Positions 13,201 to 22,863 of a stretch of DNA of 46,086 bases are shown here, in pieces. Source of the stretch: Skeletonema tropicum (Eukaryota > Bacillariophyta > Thalassiosirophyceae > Thalassiosirales > Thalassiosiraceae); the NCBI GenBank assembly GCA_037178625.1, contig JAWZXG010000061.1:1-46086 (forward strand), written 5' to 3'. Position 1 is the stretch's first letter. Every line of letters starts with the position of its first letter. Below the pieces are notes generated by a model that was not told the origin of the DNA, did no database searches, and worked only from the letters and a program-made list of their open reading frames with translations. The position numbers were made by a program, and so were the translations under genes.

Positions 13201-16200
13201 GGATATCGATGCACAGTGCTAAATATCTGGGCATATCAATGCCCAGTGCTAGATATCTCATTGGATATCGATGCCCTGTGCAAGATATCTCAATGGATAT
13301 CGATGCCCAGTGCTAGATATATGGTGATATCGATGCCCAGTGCTAGATATCTCATTGGATATTGATACCCAGAGCTAGATATCTCACTGGATATCGATGC
13401 CCAGTGCTGGATATCGATGCCCAGTGCTAGATATATGGTGATATCGATGCCCAGTGCTAGATATCTCATTGGATATCGATGCCCAGAGCTAGATATCTGG
13501 GGATATCTATGCCCAGTGCTGAGTATCTGGGGATATTGATGCCCAGTGCTAGATATCTGGTGACATCGATGCCCAGTGTTAGATATCCTCTCACTGGATA
13601 TCGATGCCCAGTGCTAGATATCTCACTGGATATCGATGCCCAGTGCTAGAAATCTTGCGATATCGATGCCCAGTGCTAGATATCTCACAGGATATCGATG
13701 CCCAGTGCTAGATATCAGGCGATATTGATGTCCAGTCCTAGATATCTCACTGGATATCGATGCCCAGAGCTAGATATCTGGCGATATTGATGCCCAGTGC
13801 TGGCTATCTGGCGATATTGATGCCCAGTGCTGGATATCTGGGGATATCGATGCACAGTGCTGGATATCTGGGCATATCAATGCCCAGTGCTAGATATCTC
13901 ACTGGATATCGATGCTTTGTGCTAGATACCTCAATGGATATCGATGCCCAGTGCTAGATATATGGTGATATCGATGCCCAGTGCTAGATATCTCATTGGA
14001 TATATTGATGCCCAGAGCTAGATATCTCACTGGATATCGATGCCCAGTGCTGGATATCGATGCCCAGTGCTAGATATATGGTGATATCGATGCCCAGTGC
14101 TAGATATCTCATTGGATATCGATGCCCAGAGCTAGATATCTGGGGATATCTATGCCCAGTGCTGGATATCTGGGGATATTGATGCCCAGTGCTAGATATC
14201 TGGTGACATCGATGCCCAGTGTTAGATATCCTCTCACTGGATATCGATGCCCAGTGCTAGAAATCTTGCGATATCGATGCCCAGTGCTAGATATCTCACG
14301 GGATATCGATGCCCAGTGCTAGATATCAGGCGATATCGATGTCCAGTCCTTGATATCTCACTGGATATTGATGCCCAGAGCTAGATATCTGACGATATTG
14401 ATGCCCAGTGCTGGCTATCTGGGGATATCGATGCACAGTGCTGGATATCTGGGCATATCAATGCCCAGTGCTAGATATCTCACTGGATATCGATGCCCTG
14501 TGCTAGATATCTCAATGGATATCGATGCCCAGTGCTAGATATATGGTCATATCGATGCCCAGTGCTAGATATCTCATTGGATATTGATGCCCAGAGCTAG
14601 ATATCTCACTGGATATCGATGCCCAGTGCTGGATATCGATGCCCAGTGCTAGATATATGGTGATATCGATGCCCAGTGCTAGATATCTCATTGGATATCG
14701 ATGCCCAGAGCTAGATATCTGGGGATATCTATGCCCAGTGCTGGATATCTGGGGATATTGATGCCCAGTGCTAGATATCTGGTGACATCGATGCCCAGTG
14801 TTAGATATCCTCTCACTGGATATCGATGCCCAGTGCTAGATATCTCACTGGATATTGATGCCGATGCCCAGTGCTAGAAATCTTGCCATATCGATGCCCA
14901 GTGCTAGATATCTCACAGGATATCGATGCCCAGTGCTAGATATCAGGCGATATCGATGCCCAGTCCTAGATATCTCACTGGATATCGATGCCCAGAGCTA
15001 GATATCTGGCGATATTGATGCCCAGTGCTGGCTATCTGGGGATATCGATGCACAGTGCTGGATATCTGGGCATATCAATGCCCAGTGCTAGATATCTCAC
15101 TGGATATCGATGCCCTGTGCTAGATATCTCAATGGATATCGATGCCCAGTGCTAGATATATGGTGATATCGATGCCCAGTGCTAGATATCTCATTGGATA
15201 TTGATGCCCAGAGCTAGATATCTCACTGGATATCGATGCCCAGTGCTGGATATCGATGCCCAGTGCTAGATATATGGTGATATTGATGCCCAGTGCTAGA
15301 TATCTCATTGGATTTCGATGCCCAGAGCTAGATATCTGGGGATATCTATGCCCAGTGCTGGATATCTGGGGATATTGATGCCCAGTGCTAGATATCTGGT
15401 GACATCGATGCCCAGTGTTAGATATCCTCTCACTGGATATCGATGCCCAGTGCTAGATATCTCACTGGATATTGATGCCGATGCTCAGTGCTAGAAATCT
15501 TGCGATATCGATGCCCAGTGCTAGATATCTCACAGGATATCGATGCCCAGTGCTAGATATCAGGCGATATTGATGTCCAGTCCTAGATATCTCACTGGAT
15601 ATCGATGCCCAGAGCTAGATATCTGGCGATATTGATGCCCAGTGCTGGCTATCTGGGGATATCGATGCACAGTGCTGGCTATCTGGGCATATCAATGCCC
15701 AGTGCTAGATATCTCACTGGATATCGATGCCCTGTGCTAGATATCTCAATGGATATCGATGCCCAGTGCTAGATATATGGTGATATCGATGCCCAGTGCT
15801 AGATATCTCATTGGATATTGATGCCCAGAGCTAGATATCTCACTGGATATCGATGCCCAGTGCTGGATATCGATGCCCAGTGCTAGATATATGGTGATAT
15901 CGATGCCCAGTGCTAGATATCTCATTGGATATCGATGCCCAGAGCTAGATATCTGGGGATATCTATGCCCAGTGCTGGATATCTGGGGATATTGATGCCC
16001 AGTGCTAGATATCTGGTGACATCGATGCCCAGTGTTAGATATCCTCTCACTGGATATCGATGCCCAGTGCTAGATATCTCACTGGATATTGATGCCGATG
16101 CTCAGTGCTAGAAATCTTGCGATATCGATGCCCAGTGCTAGATATCTCACAGGATATCGATGCCCAGTGCTAGATATCAGGCGATATTGATGTCCAGTGC

Positions 16201-16385
16201 TAGATATCTCACTGGATATCGATGCCCAGAGCTAGATATCTGGCGATATTGATGCCCAGTGCTGGCTATCTGGGGATATCGATGCACAGTGCTGGATATC
16301 TGGGCATATCAATGCCCAGTGCTAGATATCTCACTGGATATCGATGCCCTGTGCTAGATATCTCAATGGATATCGATGCCCAGTG
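7300..16385 (-). repeat. Satellite array B, main block
   Basis: Continuous inverted satellite. The marker GACATCGATGCCCAGTGTTAG recurs at about 7885, 8496, 9107, 9950, 10549, 11160, 11747, 12328, 12945, 13562, 14205, 14784, 15401 and 16018. Periods are mostly 611-617 bp, with occasional gains or losses of one or more monomers. From 12066 onward the sequence forms the first half of a 10.8-kb tandem duplication. No gene or RNA is seen in these 9 kb. Confidence 0.95.
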
Positions 16386-16735
16386 AATCAACGAGTTGTG
16401 AGACCCCAAGTGTGATGTATTATGTGATGACCGGTGAAGATGGCTAGATGATTGCGGTGAGCGGGAGAAAAAAACAAAAGGAAGAGCAGTAGCTCGATTG
16501 GTTGTATTGATATGATAAGATCATGAAACAATGAGAGCCATGCTCTGCCACATCTGCGTGTGCGTTCTTGTGGTTTGATGTTGACGGCGGAAGAAGGATG
16601 ATGCGCTTCAAACTGCAAGAACAAGAACGTGGACAGGAAAGTGTTCGAGAAAGTAGGCTAACCTACTAGAGCGATACACGAGAAGGGTAGGCGAGAGCTG
16701 TAGACCCCAAACTGCGGGTCTACGTCTCCCTATGA
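16386..16735. mobile_element. Unclassified 350-bp insertion in satellite (copy 1)
   Basis: A single non-satellite segment between CCCAGTG and GATATCGATGCC. Compared with a normal higher-order unit, about 14 bp of satellite (CTAGATATATGGTG) is missing at the insertion point, and no target duplication is seen. Near the right end is a perfect 8-bp hairpin (GTAGACCC at 16700-16707, GGGTCTAC at 16716-16723). AGACCCCAA occurs near both ends as a direct repeat. A 78-residue minus-strand frame fills part of it, but it has no recognisable domain and I do not call it a gene. A short nonautonomous transposon remnant or a fragment captured at a break repair are both possible. Confidence 0.5.
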
Positions 16736-18400
16736 GATATCGATGCCCAGTGCTAGATATCTCATTGGATATTGATGCCCAGAGCTAGATATCTCACTGG
16801 ATATCGATGCCCAGTGCTGGATATCGATGCCCAGTGCTAGATATATGGTGATATCGATGCCCAGTGCTAGATATCTCATTGGATATCGATGCCCAGAGCT
16901 AGATATCTGGGGATATCCATGCCCAGTGCTGGATATCTGGGGATATTGATGCCCAGTGCTAGATATCTGGTGACATCGATGCCCAGTGTTAGATATCCTC
17001 TCACTGGATATCGATGCCCAGTGCTAGATATCTCACTGAATATTGATGCCGATGTCCAGTGCTAGAAATCTTGCGATATTGATGCCCAGTGCTAGATATC
17101 GTCTCACAGGATATCGATGCCCAGTGCTAGATATCAGGCGATATCGATGCCCAGTCCTAGATATCTCACTGGATATCGATGCCCAGAGCTAGATATCTGG
17201 CGATATTGATGCCCAGTGCTGGCTATCTGGGGATATCGATGCACAGTGCTGGATATCTGGGCATATCAATGCCCAGTGCTAGATATCTCACTGGATATCG
17301 ATGCCCTGTGCTAGATATCTCAATGGATATCGATGCCCAGTGCTAGATATATGGTGATATCGATGCCCAGTGCTAGATATCTCATTGGATATTGATGCCC
17401 AGAGCTAGATATCTCACTGGATATCGATGCCCAGTGCTGGATATCGATGCCCAGTGCTAGATATATGGTGATATCGATGCCCAGTGCTAGATATCTCATT
17501 GGATATTGATGCCCAGAGCTAGATATCTGGGGATATCTATGCCCAGTGCTGGATATCTGGGGATATTGATGCCCAGTGCTAGATATCTGGTGACATCGAT
17601 GCCCAGTGTTAGATATCCTCTCACTGGATATCGATGCCCAGTGCTAGATATCTCACTGAATATTGATGCCGATGTCCAGTGCTAGAAATCTTGCGATATT
17701 GATGCCCAGTGCTAGATATCTCACAGGATATCGATGCCCAGTGCTAGATATCAGGCGATATCGATGCCCAGTCCTAGATATCTCACTGGATATCGATGCC
17801 CAGAGCTAGATATCTGGCGATATTGATGCCCAGTGCTGGCTATCTGGGGATATCGATGCACAGTGCTGGATATCTGGGCATATCAATGCCCAGTGCTAGA
17901 TATCTCACTGGATATCGATGCCCTGTGCTAGATATCTCAATGGATATCGATGCCCAGTGCTAGATATATGGTGATATCGATGCCCAGTGCTAGATATCTC
18001 ATTGGATATTGATGCCCAGAGCTAGATATCTCACTGGATATCGATGCCCAGTGCTGGATATCGATGCCCAGTGCTAGATATATGGTGATATCGATGCCCA
18101 GTGCTAGATATCTCATTGGATATCGATGCCCAGAGCTAGATATCTGGGGATATCTATGCCCAGTGCTGGATATCTGGGGATATTGATGCCCAGTGCTAGA
18201 TATCTGGTGACATCGATGCCCAGTGTTAGATATCCTCTCACTGGATATCGATGCCCAGTGCTAGATATCTCACTGAATATTGATGCCGATGTCCAGTGCT
18301 AGAAATCTTGCGATATTGATGCCCAGTGCTAGATATCTCACAGGATATCGATGCCCAGTGCTAGATATCAGGCGATATCGATGCCCAGTCCTAGATATCT
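16736..18400 (-). repeat. Satellite array B, block after the 350-bp insert
   Basis: Same satellite; the GACATC marker recurs at 16972, 17592 and 18209 (about 617-620 bp). It ends inside a monomer (CCTAGATATCT), which joins directly to the 0.6-kb repeat unit at 18401. Confidence 0.93.
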
Positions 18401-18955
18401 AAAACGTTTGTCTCACCATGCGATCTGATCCTCGCTATTATATAAGTAGAAGTACTTCGAACAACTCCTCTTCCGATGGAGGTGATACAGCAGCAATGAT
18501 GAGAAGAAGTCGATAGATTCGAATATGAAGATTGTCACCCTCCATTCCCTGGCAATCGACCTACTCATATACCTACACGCAGGCCCATCGAGTTCGCCAT
18601 TTTAGCATTGCATTGTGCATTGTTCATTCACTGCGCTGATCTCTAGATAAACCCTTCTTGTCAACACGCACAAATTATTGCAATGCATCCGCCGACAACA
18701 TGTTCGTCCTACTCATCTCAGGCTCAGGCTCTTCTCGATCACACGGTTGCGACAACTGCAACAACCAAAAGCCCGCACCCGCAGCGAAATGATAAAAGTG
18801 ATATGGATATGGCCGGCAGTTCTCCAAATGATGTCTCGCGCTCCTCTCCACAACTACACAGCGTTGATGTGAAACCAAATAATTATAATTATCAAACGAG
18901 TCAACAGCAGCAGCAACAACAACAACAACATCTGACGAATAACAATCATCATTAT
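18401..18955 (+). repeat. 0.6-kb repeat unit, left part (copy upstream of element copy 1)
   Basis: Begins at AAAACGTTTGTCTCACC next to satellite and matches the tandem units at 33725-46086 until it is cut by the 3.9-kb element after CATCATTAT. It contains a TATA-like TATATAAG (18439-18446) and an ATG at 18683. Confidence 0.85.
18439..18446 (+). promoter_or_regulatory. TATA-like box in 0.6-kb unit
   Basis: TATATAAG about 240 bp upstream of the ATG of the glutamine-rich frame. Every 0.6-kb unit carries the same box, some with an extra TA. The long distance to the ATG makes promoter function uncertain. Confidence 0.3.
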
Positions 18956-18997
18956 CGGCCCTCGGGGCCCCCGTTCATGGAGTGCAGAGCAGCGTAA
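18683..18997 (+). CDS. Glutamine-rich hypothetical frame, cut by element copy 1
   Basis: 104 residues. The start MHPPTTCSSYSS is followed by a Ser/Thr-rich part and a Q8-Q9 tract near residues 70-80, then LTNNNHHY. At that point the 3.9-kb element enters and supplies a short tail (RPSGPPFMECRAA) before a stop. No conserved domain is visible. Such Q/N/S-rich stretches occur in activation regions of transcription factors, but that is only composition. The frame overlaps two others in the same unit; it is chosen because indels between units inside it (GGCTCA, CACCCG, CAA, AATTAT) are multiples of three. Confidence 0.35.
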   Translation: MHPPTTCSSYSSQAQALLDHTVATTATTKSPHPQRNDKSDMDMAGSSPNDVSRSSPQLHSVDVKPNNYNYQTSQQQQQQQQQHLTNNNHHYRPSGPPFMECRAA

Positions 18998-19025
18998 TAG
19001 GGGGCCGCAGGTGCCCTTCTATTAC
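18994..19025. repeat. Subterminal hairpin of 3.9-kb element
   Basis: GTAATAG (18994-19000) and CTATTAC (19019-19025) are perfect inverted 7-mers about 40 bp inside the left end, with adjoining G and C runs that could extend the stem. Present in all four copies. Confidence 0.5.
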
Positions 19026-19166
19026 AGGTGGGAAAATTCATTATTTTTCACCCCCATTATTCTACAGAGTTATAGGTAGGAATCAGTACATGTGTTTTTT
19101 AGTGAGAAGGTTTACTTTAGGGACACGTAGAGTCCTCGGTAGAGACTACCGGCGTAGGATCTGTAT

Positions 19167-19433
19167 GTGTTCCTATGTAGAAAGCAAGAAGTACCTGTTG
19201 AAAGCGAGAAATTGACTGTACTAGATGCGCTTTTTGAGCATCTATATCGGTCTGTACGAGAAAGAAATACAGGTTTTACACGGGCGTTAGTCGATTTAGT
19301 TTTTGTCTTTCTTCGTCGCGAGAAAATGTCTTTTTGTAAAACTGTGCTTGATATATCGAATCGTGCGCTTGCAGATGTTTTACTGATCACCAGATGCAGA
19401 CGCTTAATTGAGTTGTTGTATTCTTTGTGGTGA
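19167..19433 (+). CDS. Hypothetical 88-residue frame, element copy 1
   Basis: Unrecognised. It starts MFLCRKQEVPVES and has a regular hydrophobic/charged pattern (LTVLDALFEHLYRSV, then RALVDLVFVFLRR) suggesting helices. The frame is open in all four copies; copy 4 changes Y to N and the last W to C. It converges on the minus-strand helicase gene and overlaps only its frameshifted tail; in copy 4 the two do not overlap. An opposite-strand frame of similar length covers the same DNA, so coding is not certain. Confidence 0.25.
   Translation: MFLCRKQEVPVESEKLTVLDALFEHLYRSVRERNTGFTRALVDLVFVFLRREKMSFCKTVLDISNRALADVLLITRCRRLIELLYSLW
19336..19383. repeat. Expanded version of the GTAAAA/TTTTAC motif
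   Basis: GTAAAACTGTGC at 19336 with GTTTTAC at 19377-19383, followed by TGATCACCAGATG. The neighbouring motif at 19449 is followed by TAATCACCAGATG, so the two lie in an imperfect ~110-bp direct repeat in which this copy has about 21 extra bases between the arms. Confidence 0.45.
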
Positions 19434-21456
19434 GAAAGTGTCTGTTTTGTAAAACTGTGCAGTGATCAATTTTACTAATCACCAGATGAAGATCCTGCGA
19501 AGTAATCACTTGGGATTTCATGATCCTTCTTCGCTTCTTTCCACTTCTTGTTCGGGTTATGATGTCAGTAATCCTGGTTGTCAGGTCTGTCCTGTCTTTG
19601 ATGAAATCGCCCTTGATTGCTGCTGCGTATGATGTTTTTGTGATTTCCTCTAACTTTCTCTTGCTATACCTCGTCTTCGACTCTTCTGCCTTCCCCTCCA
19701 AGTATTTCACCCAATTTGCTCGCTTCTTGTACGATTCGCAGAACTGGCCATTTTGCTTTCTCTTGCAATTTTTTAATCGGTTCGTTGAAATGTTGCTTCC
19801 GGTCCAGTATATGGCACTGTCCGACGGGTATGCTTGATCTTTGGAGCCAAGTGTTTTGCCTCTGCTGGTAGCCACGTACATTGTTCCAAGAAACTTGCTA
19901 ATCTCCCACAACTCATCTGCTGGATCTATTATCATGCGGTTCCAGCGGTCTCCTTTGTCGAATCCAGCTTCGAGTCCTTGACAGCGGTGGATGGTGATGG
20001 CGTAGGCAATTTGCAATGGCATGAATAATGCGGTGCAGCATCCCCTGTTGCAAATCTGCTCGTAGGGTGGGATTGGCACGTGCTGTGCGCAATAAGTTGG
20101 GGTAGGATGCATTTGTATCAGTATGAAATGAGTTAGTAGTGTTTTCGCAGAGAGTGGCAATTGTCTTGTGTCTTTCGTGTGTCAACTTTTACTCACCGTT
20201 GGGTTGTTCTTGTCCCATGGGTCCTCGCCTGGTGGTGGTTTGTATGTAGGGAAATCCACAACAATGTACTTCGGTAGGCTAACCTCACCTTTACCGTTTG
20301 GTCCAACGGAGCGATCCTTATCGTAAACGATCTCGACTACTACCCCAATAGCTGAGACGTACAATCCTGAGTTGGGATCGATGTTGGCTGACTCCAAGCA
20401 AACATGTGCACCTACGCACACATCAAAGGTGTAGAATAGCCTCCTGCCGTAAAAGTGCAACTGGTATGCTGTGTTATTGCCCGCCATCCTGCTGCTGAAT
20501 TGACACCTGAGCCTAGCTATTGGTACTTTCAGTCGTTCGTGTGTTTTGATCAGCATGTCTACGTAGGCAGTTGCATTTGTTTATTAGGTAAAATTGTTCA
20601 GTGATCGATTATACTAAAATGATTCAATAAGCAAGCGATACTTAGTGCGGCAGTGCACATGCACACAAAATAAACTCACATGATAGTTGAATCAGGAGAG
20701 GCCTTCTCTCCGACAGGTACCGGTTTAGACTTTTTCGTGACAGCACCTTTCTCGGACAAATCCGGTTCATCATCATCTTGAACAGGCTGATCACGGGAGC
20801 CCGAATGAGTTTTGTCTTCAAGTACAAGTTTCCCGTTCTCATCACTGGTGTGAAGTTGAAGGTTGAAAAAAAAACTTGTAAGTAAAAAGGAAAGACAGAA
20901 TTTGTAAAACGGTACAATGAACAAAAATACCAAAATCATTGAACCACACGAAGGTTAACCTTCTCTCTTACCAAAAATGCTCACAATTTGAAGTGTACGG
21001 CGCTTGGCTTGTACCTCCTTTCTGAGCAATAGCGGCAAACATTAAGAAGTTGACCGCTGCAGACACCAGATCATCTTTGTCAGTAGAATCAGTCTTACCA
21101 ACTGGGACATTCGGGTAATGTTCAGACAGTTCATTCAGGATGTACTTGATTGACCCGACTTCAAAGACGGAAAGAGCAGAAAAGAGCAGTTGTTCCTTCT
21201 CCAACTTGGCAACGTCAAACCCATCGCCTAATGCAACAGACGCTAGCAGCAAGAAGATACGATCGTCGGTACGCACCAAACGCCAATTGATGTCTGTTAC
21301 GCTCAATGCAATGACAGGAGCCGACGGTTTAGCGGCAGTCTTGACCCCTGACGAAGTAAGACGTGCATCGACATTGCTCCGATTCCGCACGGCACGGAAG
21401 CCCTTACCATTACTACCAACGGTGGATATAACTGGATTTGTGTTGCCAAACTTCAT
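19387..21456 (-). CDS. Chimeric gene: unknown N-terminal region + C-terminal half of PIF1-like helicase (copy 1, frameshifted tail)
   Basis: Four predicted exons: 21456-20972, 20844-20680, about 20506-20197, and 20082-19387. Donors are GTAAGA, GTGAGT and GTGAGT; acceptors include CACCAG and GCACAG. All joins keep frame, giving about 551 residues. Exon 1 starts MKFGNTNPVIS and is an unrecognised ~162-residue region. Exon 2 is an acidic/Lys-rich linker. Exon 3 has VGAHVCLESANIDPNSGLY and LPKYIVVDFP, and exon 4 has AYAITIHRCQGLEAG (motif V-like) and MYVATSRGKT (motif VI-like), as in PIF1-like SF1B helicases. No Walker A or B is visible, so it should not be an active helicase alone. A 4-bp loss relative to copy 4 replaces the last residues. 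The exon 3 acceptor is the least certain: two other in-phase AGs lie just downstream, and exons 1-2 could be a separate gene. Confidence 0.6.
19449..19475. repeat. 27-bp dyad motif, instance b
   Basis: Left arm GTAAAACTGT, nine central bases GCAGTGATC, right arm AATTTTAC. The outer arms are inverted with one mismatch. It lies just 3' of the helicase gene (at the stop codon in copy 4). Equivalent positions are 30247, 35413 and 42107. Confidence 0.55.
20588..20614. repeat. 27-bp dyad motif, instance c
   Basis: GTAAAATTGT, centre TCAGTGATC, right arm GATTATAC; exactly 27 bp like instances b and d. It lies inside predicted intron 2 of the helicase gene. Equivalents begin at 31386, 36552 and 43250. 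Confidence 0.55.
20904..20930. repeat. Weak fifth match to the 27-bp motif
   Basis: GTAAAACGGT, centre ACAATGAAC, end AAAAATAC; 27 bp with only partial agreement in the right arm. It lies in predicted intron 1, so chance similarity from an AT-rich intron is possible. Confidence 0.25.
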
Positions 21457-22604
21457 TATTTATTCGGACAATGTAGAAATGTGATGATGTAAATGATGCA
21501 ATGCATAATTTATGAGAGCTGTTGAACGGCTCGACAACGTACAAACTGCCTACATAACCGCCGCCAACGCACCAGCGCAATAATCAGCAGAGAACAATGC
21601 AATCAATAACCAACCACGTCATGAAGTAAACGAGTTCCTTCGTAAGCTACGTCGGCAACACAAGATCTTGTGGTTCAACACATCGACAACACGTCGACAA
21701 AAAGATTCAGCTCAACACAAGACGTCGACGTGGAGTTAAGAACTGACGTATTGATCAGTACGTGGCCAAAGATCGGCAGTTATTCAAATGCAAACACGTC
21801 GGCAACCAACGTCGGCGTCTATTTAGACTTGCATCAATAGACGACTCGGCAGATAATGTAATTGAGCCAATGTCGACCTGAGTACTTGCTGCATGAACTT
21901 AAATACTTTTTTGTTCATTGGATTTTGCCAACACCTGACTTCTGGTACTTTGTGACGTAAGACGATTGGAATCAAGTGTACTAATTCCTTAAGTAACGAA
22001 GTTTACCACGTCACTCAGAGAAAAAATTAAGAAAATAGAGGGTGACGGGGATGCACACCGGAAAGAACGAAGAAGCTCATCGACAATCTGACTTAATTAG
22101 CCTGGAAAAGTCCTTTTTAGCACAAATCAAGCGATTTTTAGATCTAAATCATAAGATATAGCATCTAAATGACAATCAAAATGGGCATTTCAGCGGGGAT
22201 GGGAGGGGGGAAAATCCCAACACTTCAAGTTGAAGTTCCGGAAGTAATTCAGAGCAAAGCACGTAGCTACGCTACTTTGGATCTCCCCGATGGAAAAGAT
22301 ATGCCTTGTACGCTGGCCCACGCCCACGAAACGCCAACAAAACTTACGACCGTTAGAACAATGACAGCTACCACGCCTTTTCTCATTCTTGAGACCTTTT
22401 GATTCAAATTTTTTGTGGCCTGTCTCCATGCAATTAGAACCGCTGATGAAGGTGGCTAAGCTCCACCGAAACTCGTAATTAATGAATCATAAAGAGTTCG
22501 GTTATATTGCTTACTACCATCATCTGGAAAAACTCCTAGCTTGTAATAAGGACTTCGTGGCTTATTGCATTCAAGACATTTCTTTTCACATTGATAAAGA
22601 TTGA
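21457..22604. other. Upstream region of the helicase gene, element copy 1
   Basis: About 1.1 kb with no gene I recognise. 21640-21860 is rich in CGTCG/CGACG (for example GACGTCGACGT near 21721). CRE-like TGACGT or ACGTCA occur at 21616, 21744, 21953 and 22008. The gene start at 21456 is preceded by an AT-rich stretch. Around 22169-22429 overlapping short frames exist on both strands; one minus-strand frame (22386-22267, 39 residues) looks like a signal peptide. The same region is at 32255-33402, 37421-38568 and about 44120-45249 in the other copies. Confidence 0.5.
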
Positions 22605-22747
22605 CAACGTCATTGCAGAGCAACTTTATAGCCGTATTCTATTGTAAAGAGACTAATTGGTAAAATTGTGCACAGCACAATTATACCAATTAAGGCCAAC
22701 GTCATTGCAGAGCAACTTTATAGCCGAATTCCGTTGTATAAAGACTA
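22605..22747. repeat. Two 51-bp direct repeats flanking dyad motif d
   Basis: 22605-22655 and 22697-22747 begin with an identical stretch of about 30 bp (CAACGTCATTGCAGAGCAAC onward) and diverge slightly toward AAAGA(GA)CTA; period 92 bp. The 17-bp-arm hairpin lies exactly between them. Confidence 0.75.
22655..22691. repeat. Hairpin containing 27-bp dyad motif, instance d
   Basis: Arms of 17 bp (22655-22671 and 22675-22691) with one mismatch and a 3-nt loop (ACA). Its central 27 bp (22660-22686) is GTAAAATTGT, GCACAGCAC, AATTATAC, in register with instances b and c. It is the most symmetrical of the set and lies about 110 bp from the right GC-rich inverted repeat. Confidence 0.7.
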
Positions 22748-22863
22748 CTGACAAGCCACACAGCAAATGGCCAACAGCAAGATGACGACACAATACTTTA
22801 CAGGCCCCGAGGGCCCGCGCTGAACCCGCCACATACACCGCTGCACGCCACCACTATTGCACC

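Larger units (their letters stand above)
18956..22863. mobile_element. 3.9-kb element, copy 1 (right end lost at duplication junction)
   Basis: Starts with CGGCCCTCGGGGCCCCCG directly after ATTAT. It matches copies 2 and 3 throughout, but stops at ATTGCACC and lacks the last 19 bp (ATTCTGCGCGCCCCTGTTT), because the second unit of the 10.8-kb tandem duplication begins at 22864. The 13-mer GGCCCTCGGGGCC (18957-18969) is matched by its exact reverse complement near 22803. It carries a minus-strand gene (19387-21456), a possible plus-strand frame (19167-19433), three 27-bp dyad motifs, and about 1.4 kb of right-end sequence without a recognised gene. No transposase, integrase or recombinase motif is recognisable. 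This copy shares its insertion site with copy 2 and is not an independent insertion. Confidence 0.8.

Noticed and set aside
16388..16624. 78-residue minus-strand frame in the 350-bp insert (and at 27186-27422)
   Set aside because: No recognisable domain, no splice or promoter context, and the two copies are a segmental duplicate, so conservation carries no information.
361..18400. Many reading frames of 60-80 residues with repeated peptides such as MPSARYLGISMPSAGYL
   Set aside because: They arise because satellite monomers are close to 30 bp, a multiple of three; they occur on either strand according to array orientation and end wherever a linker length changes.
18675..18878. Minus-strand and second plus-strand frames overlapping the glutamine-rich frame in every 0.6-kb unit
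   Set aside because: They are mirror or shifted readings of the same DNA; indels between units preserve all frames equally, and these have less protein-like composition.
19112..19390. 92-residue minus-strand frame opposite the 88-residue plus-strand frame
   Set aside because: Ser/Arg/Thr-rich composition without pattern; more likely a shadow.
19520..20028. Plus-strand frames of 105 and 64 residues across the helicase exons
   Set aside because: They are antisense to exon 4, which has recognisable helicase motifs and matching splice sites.
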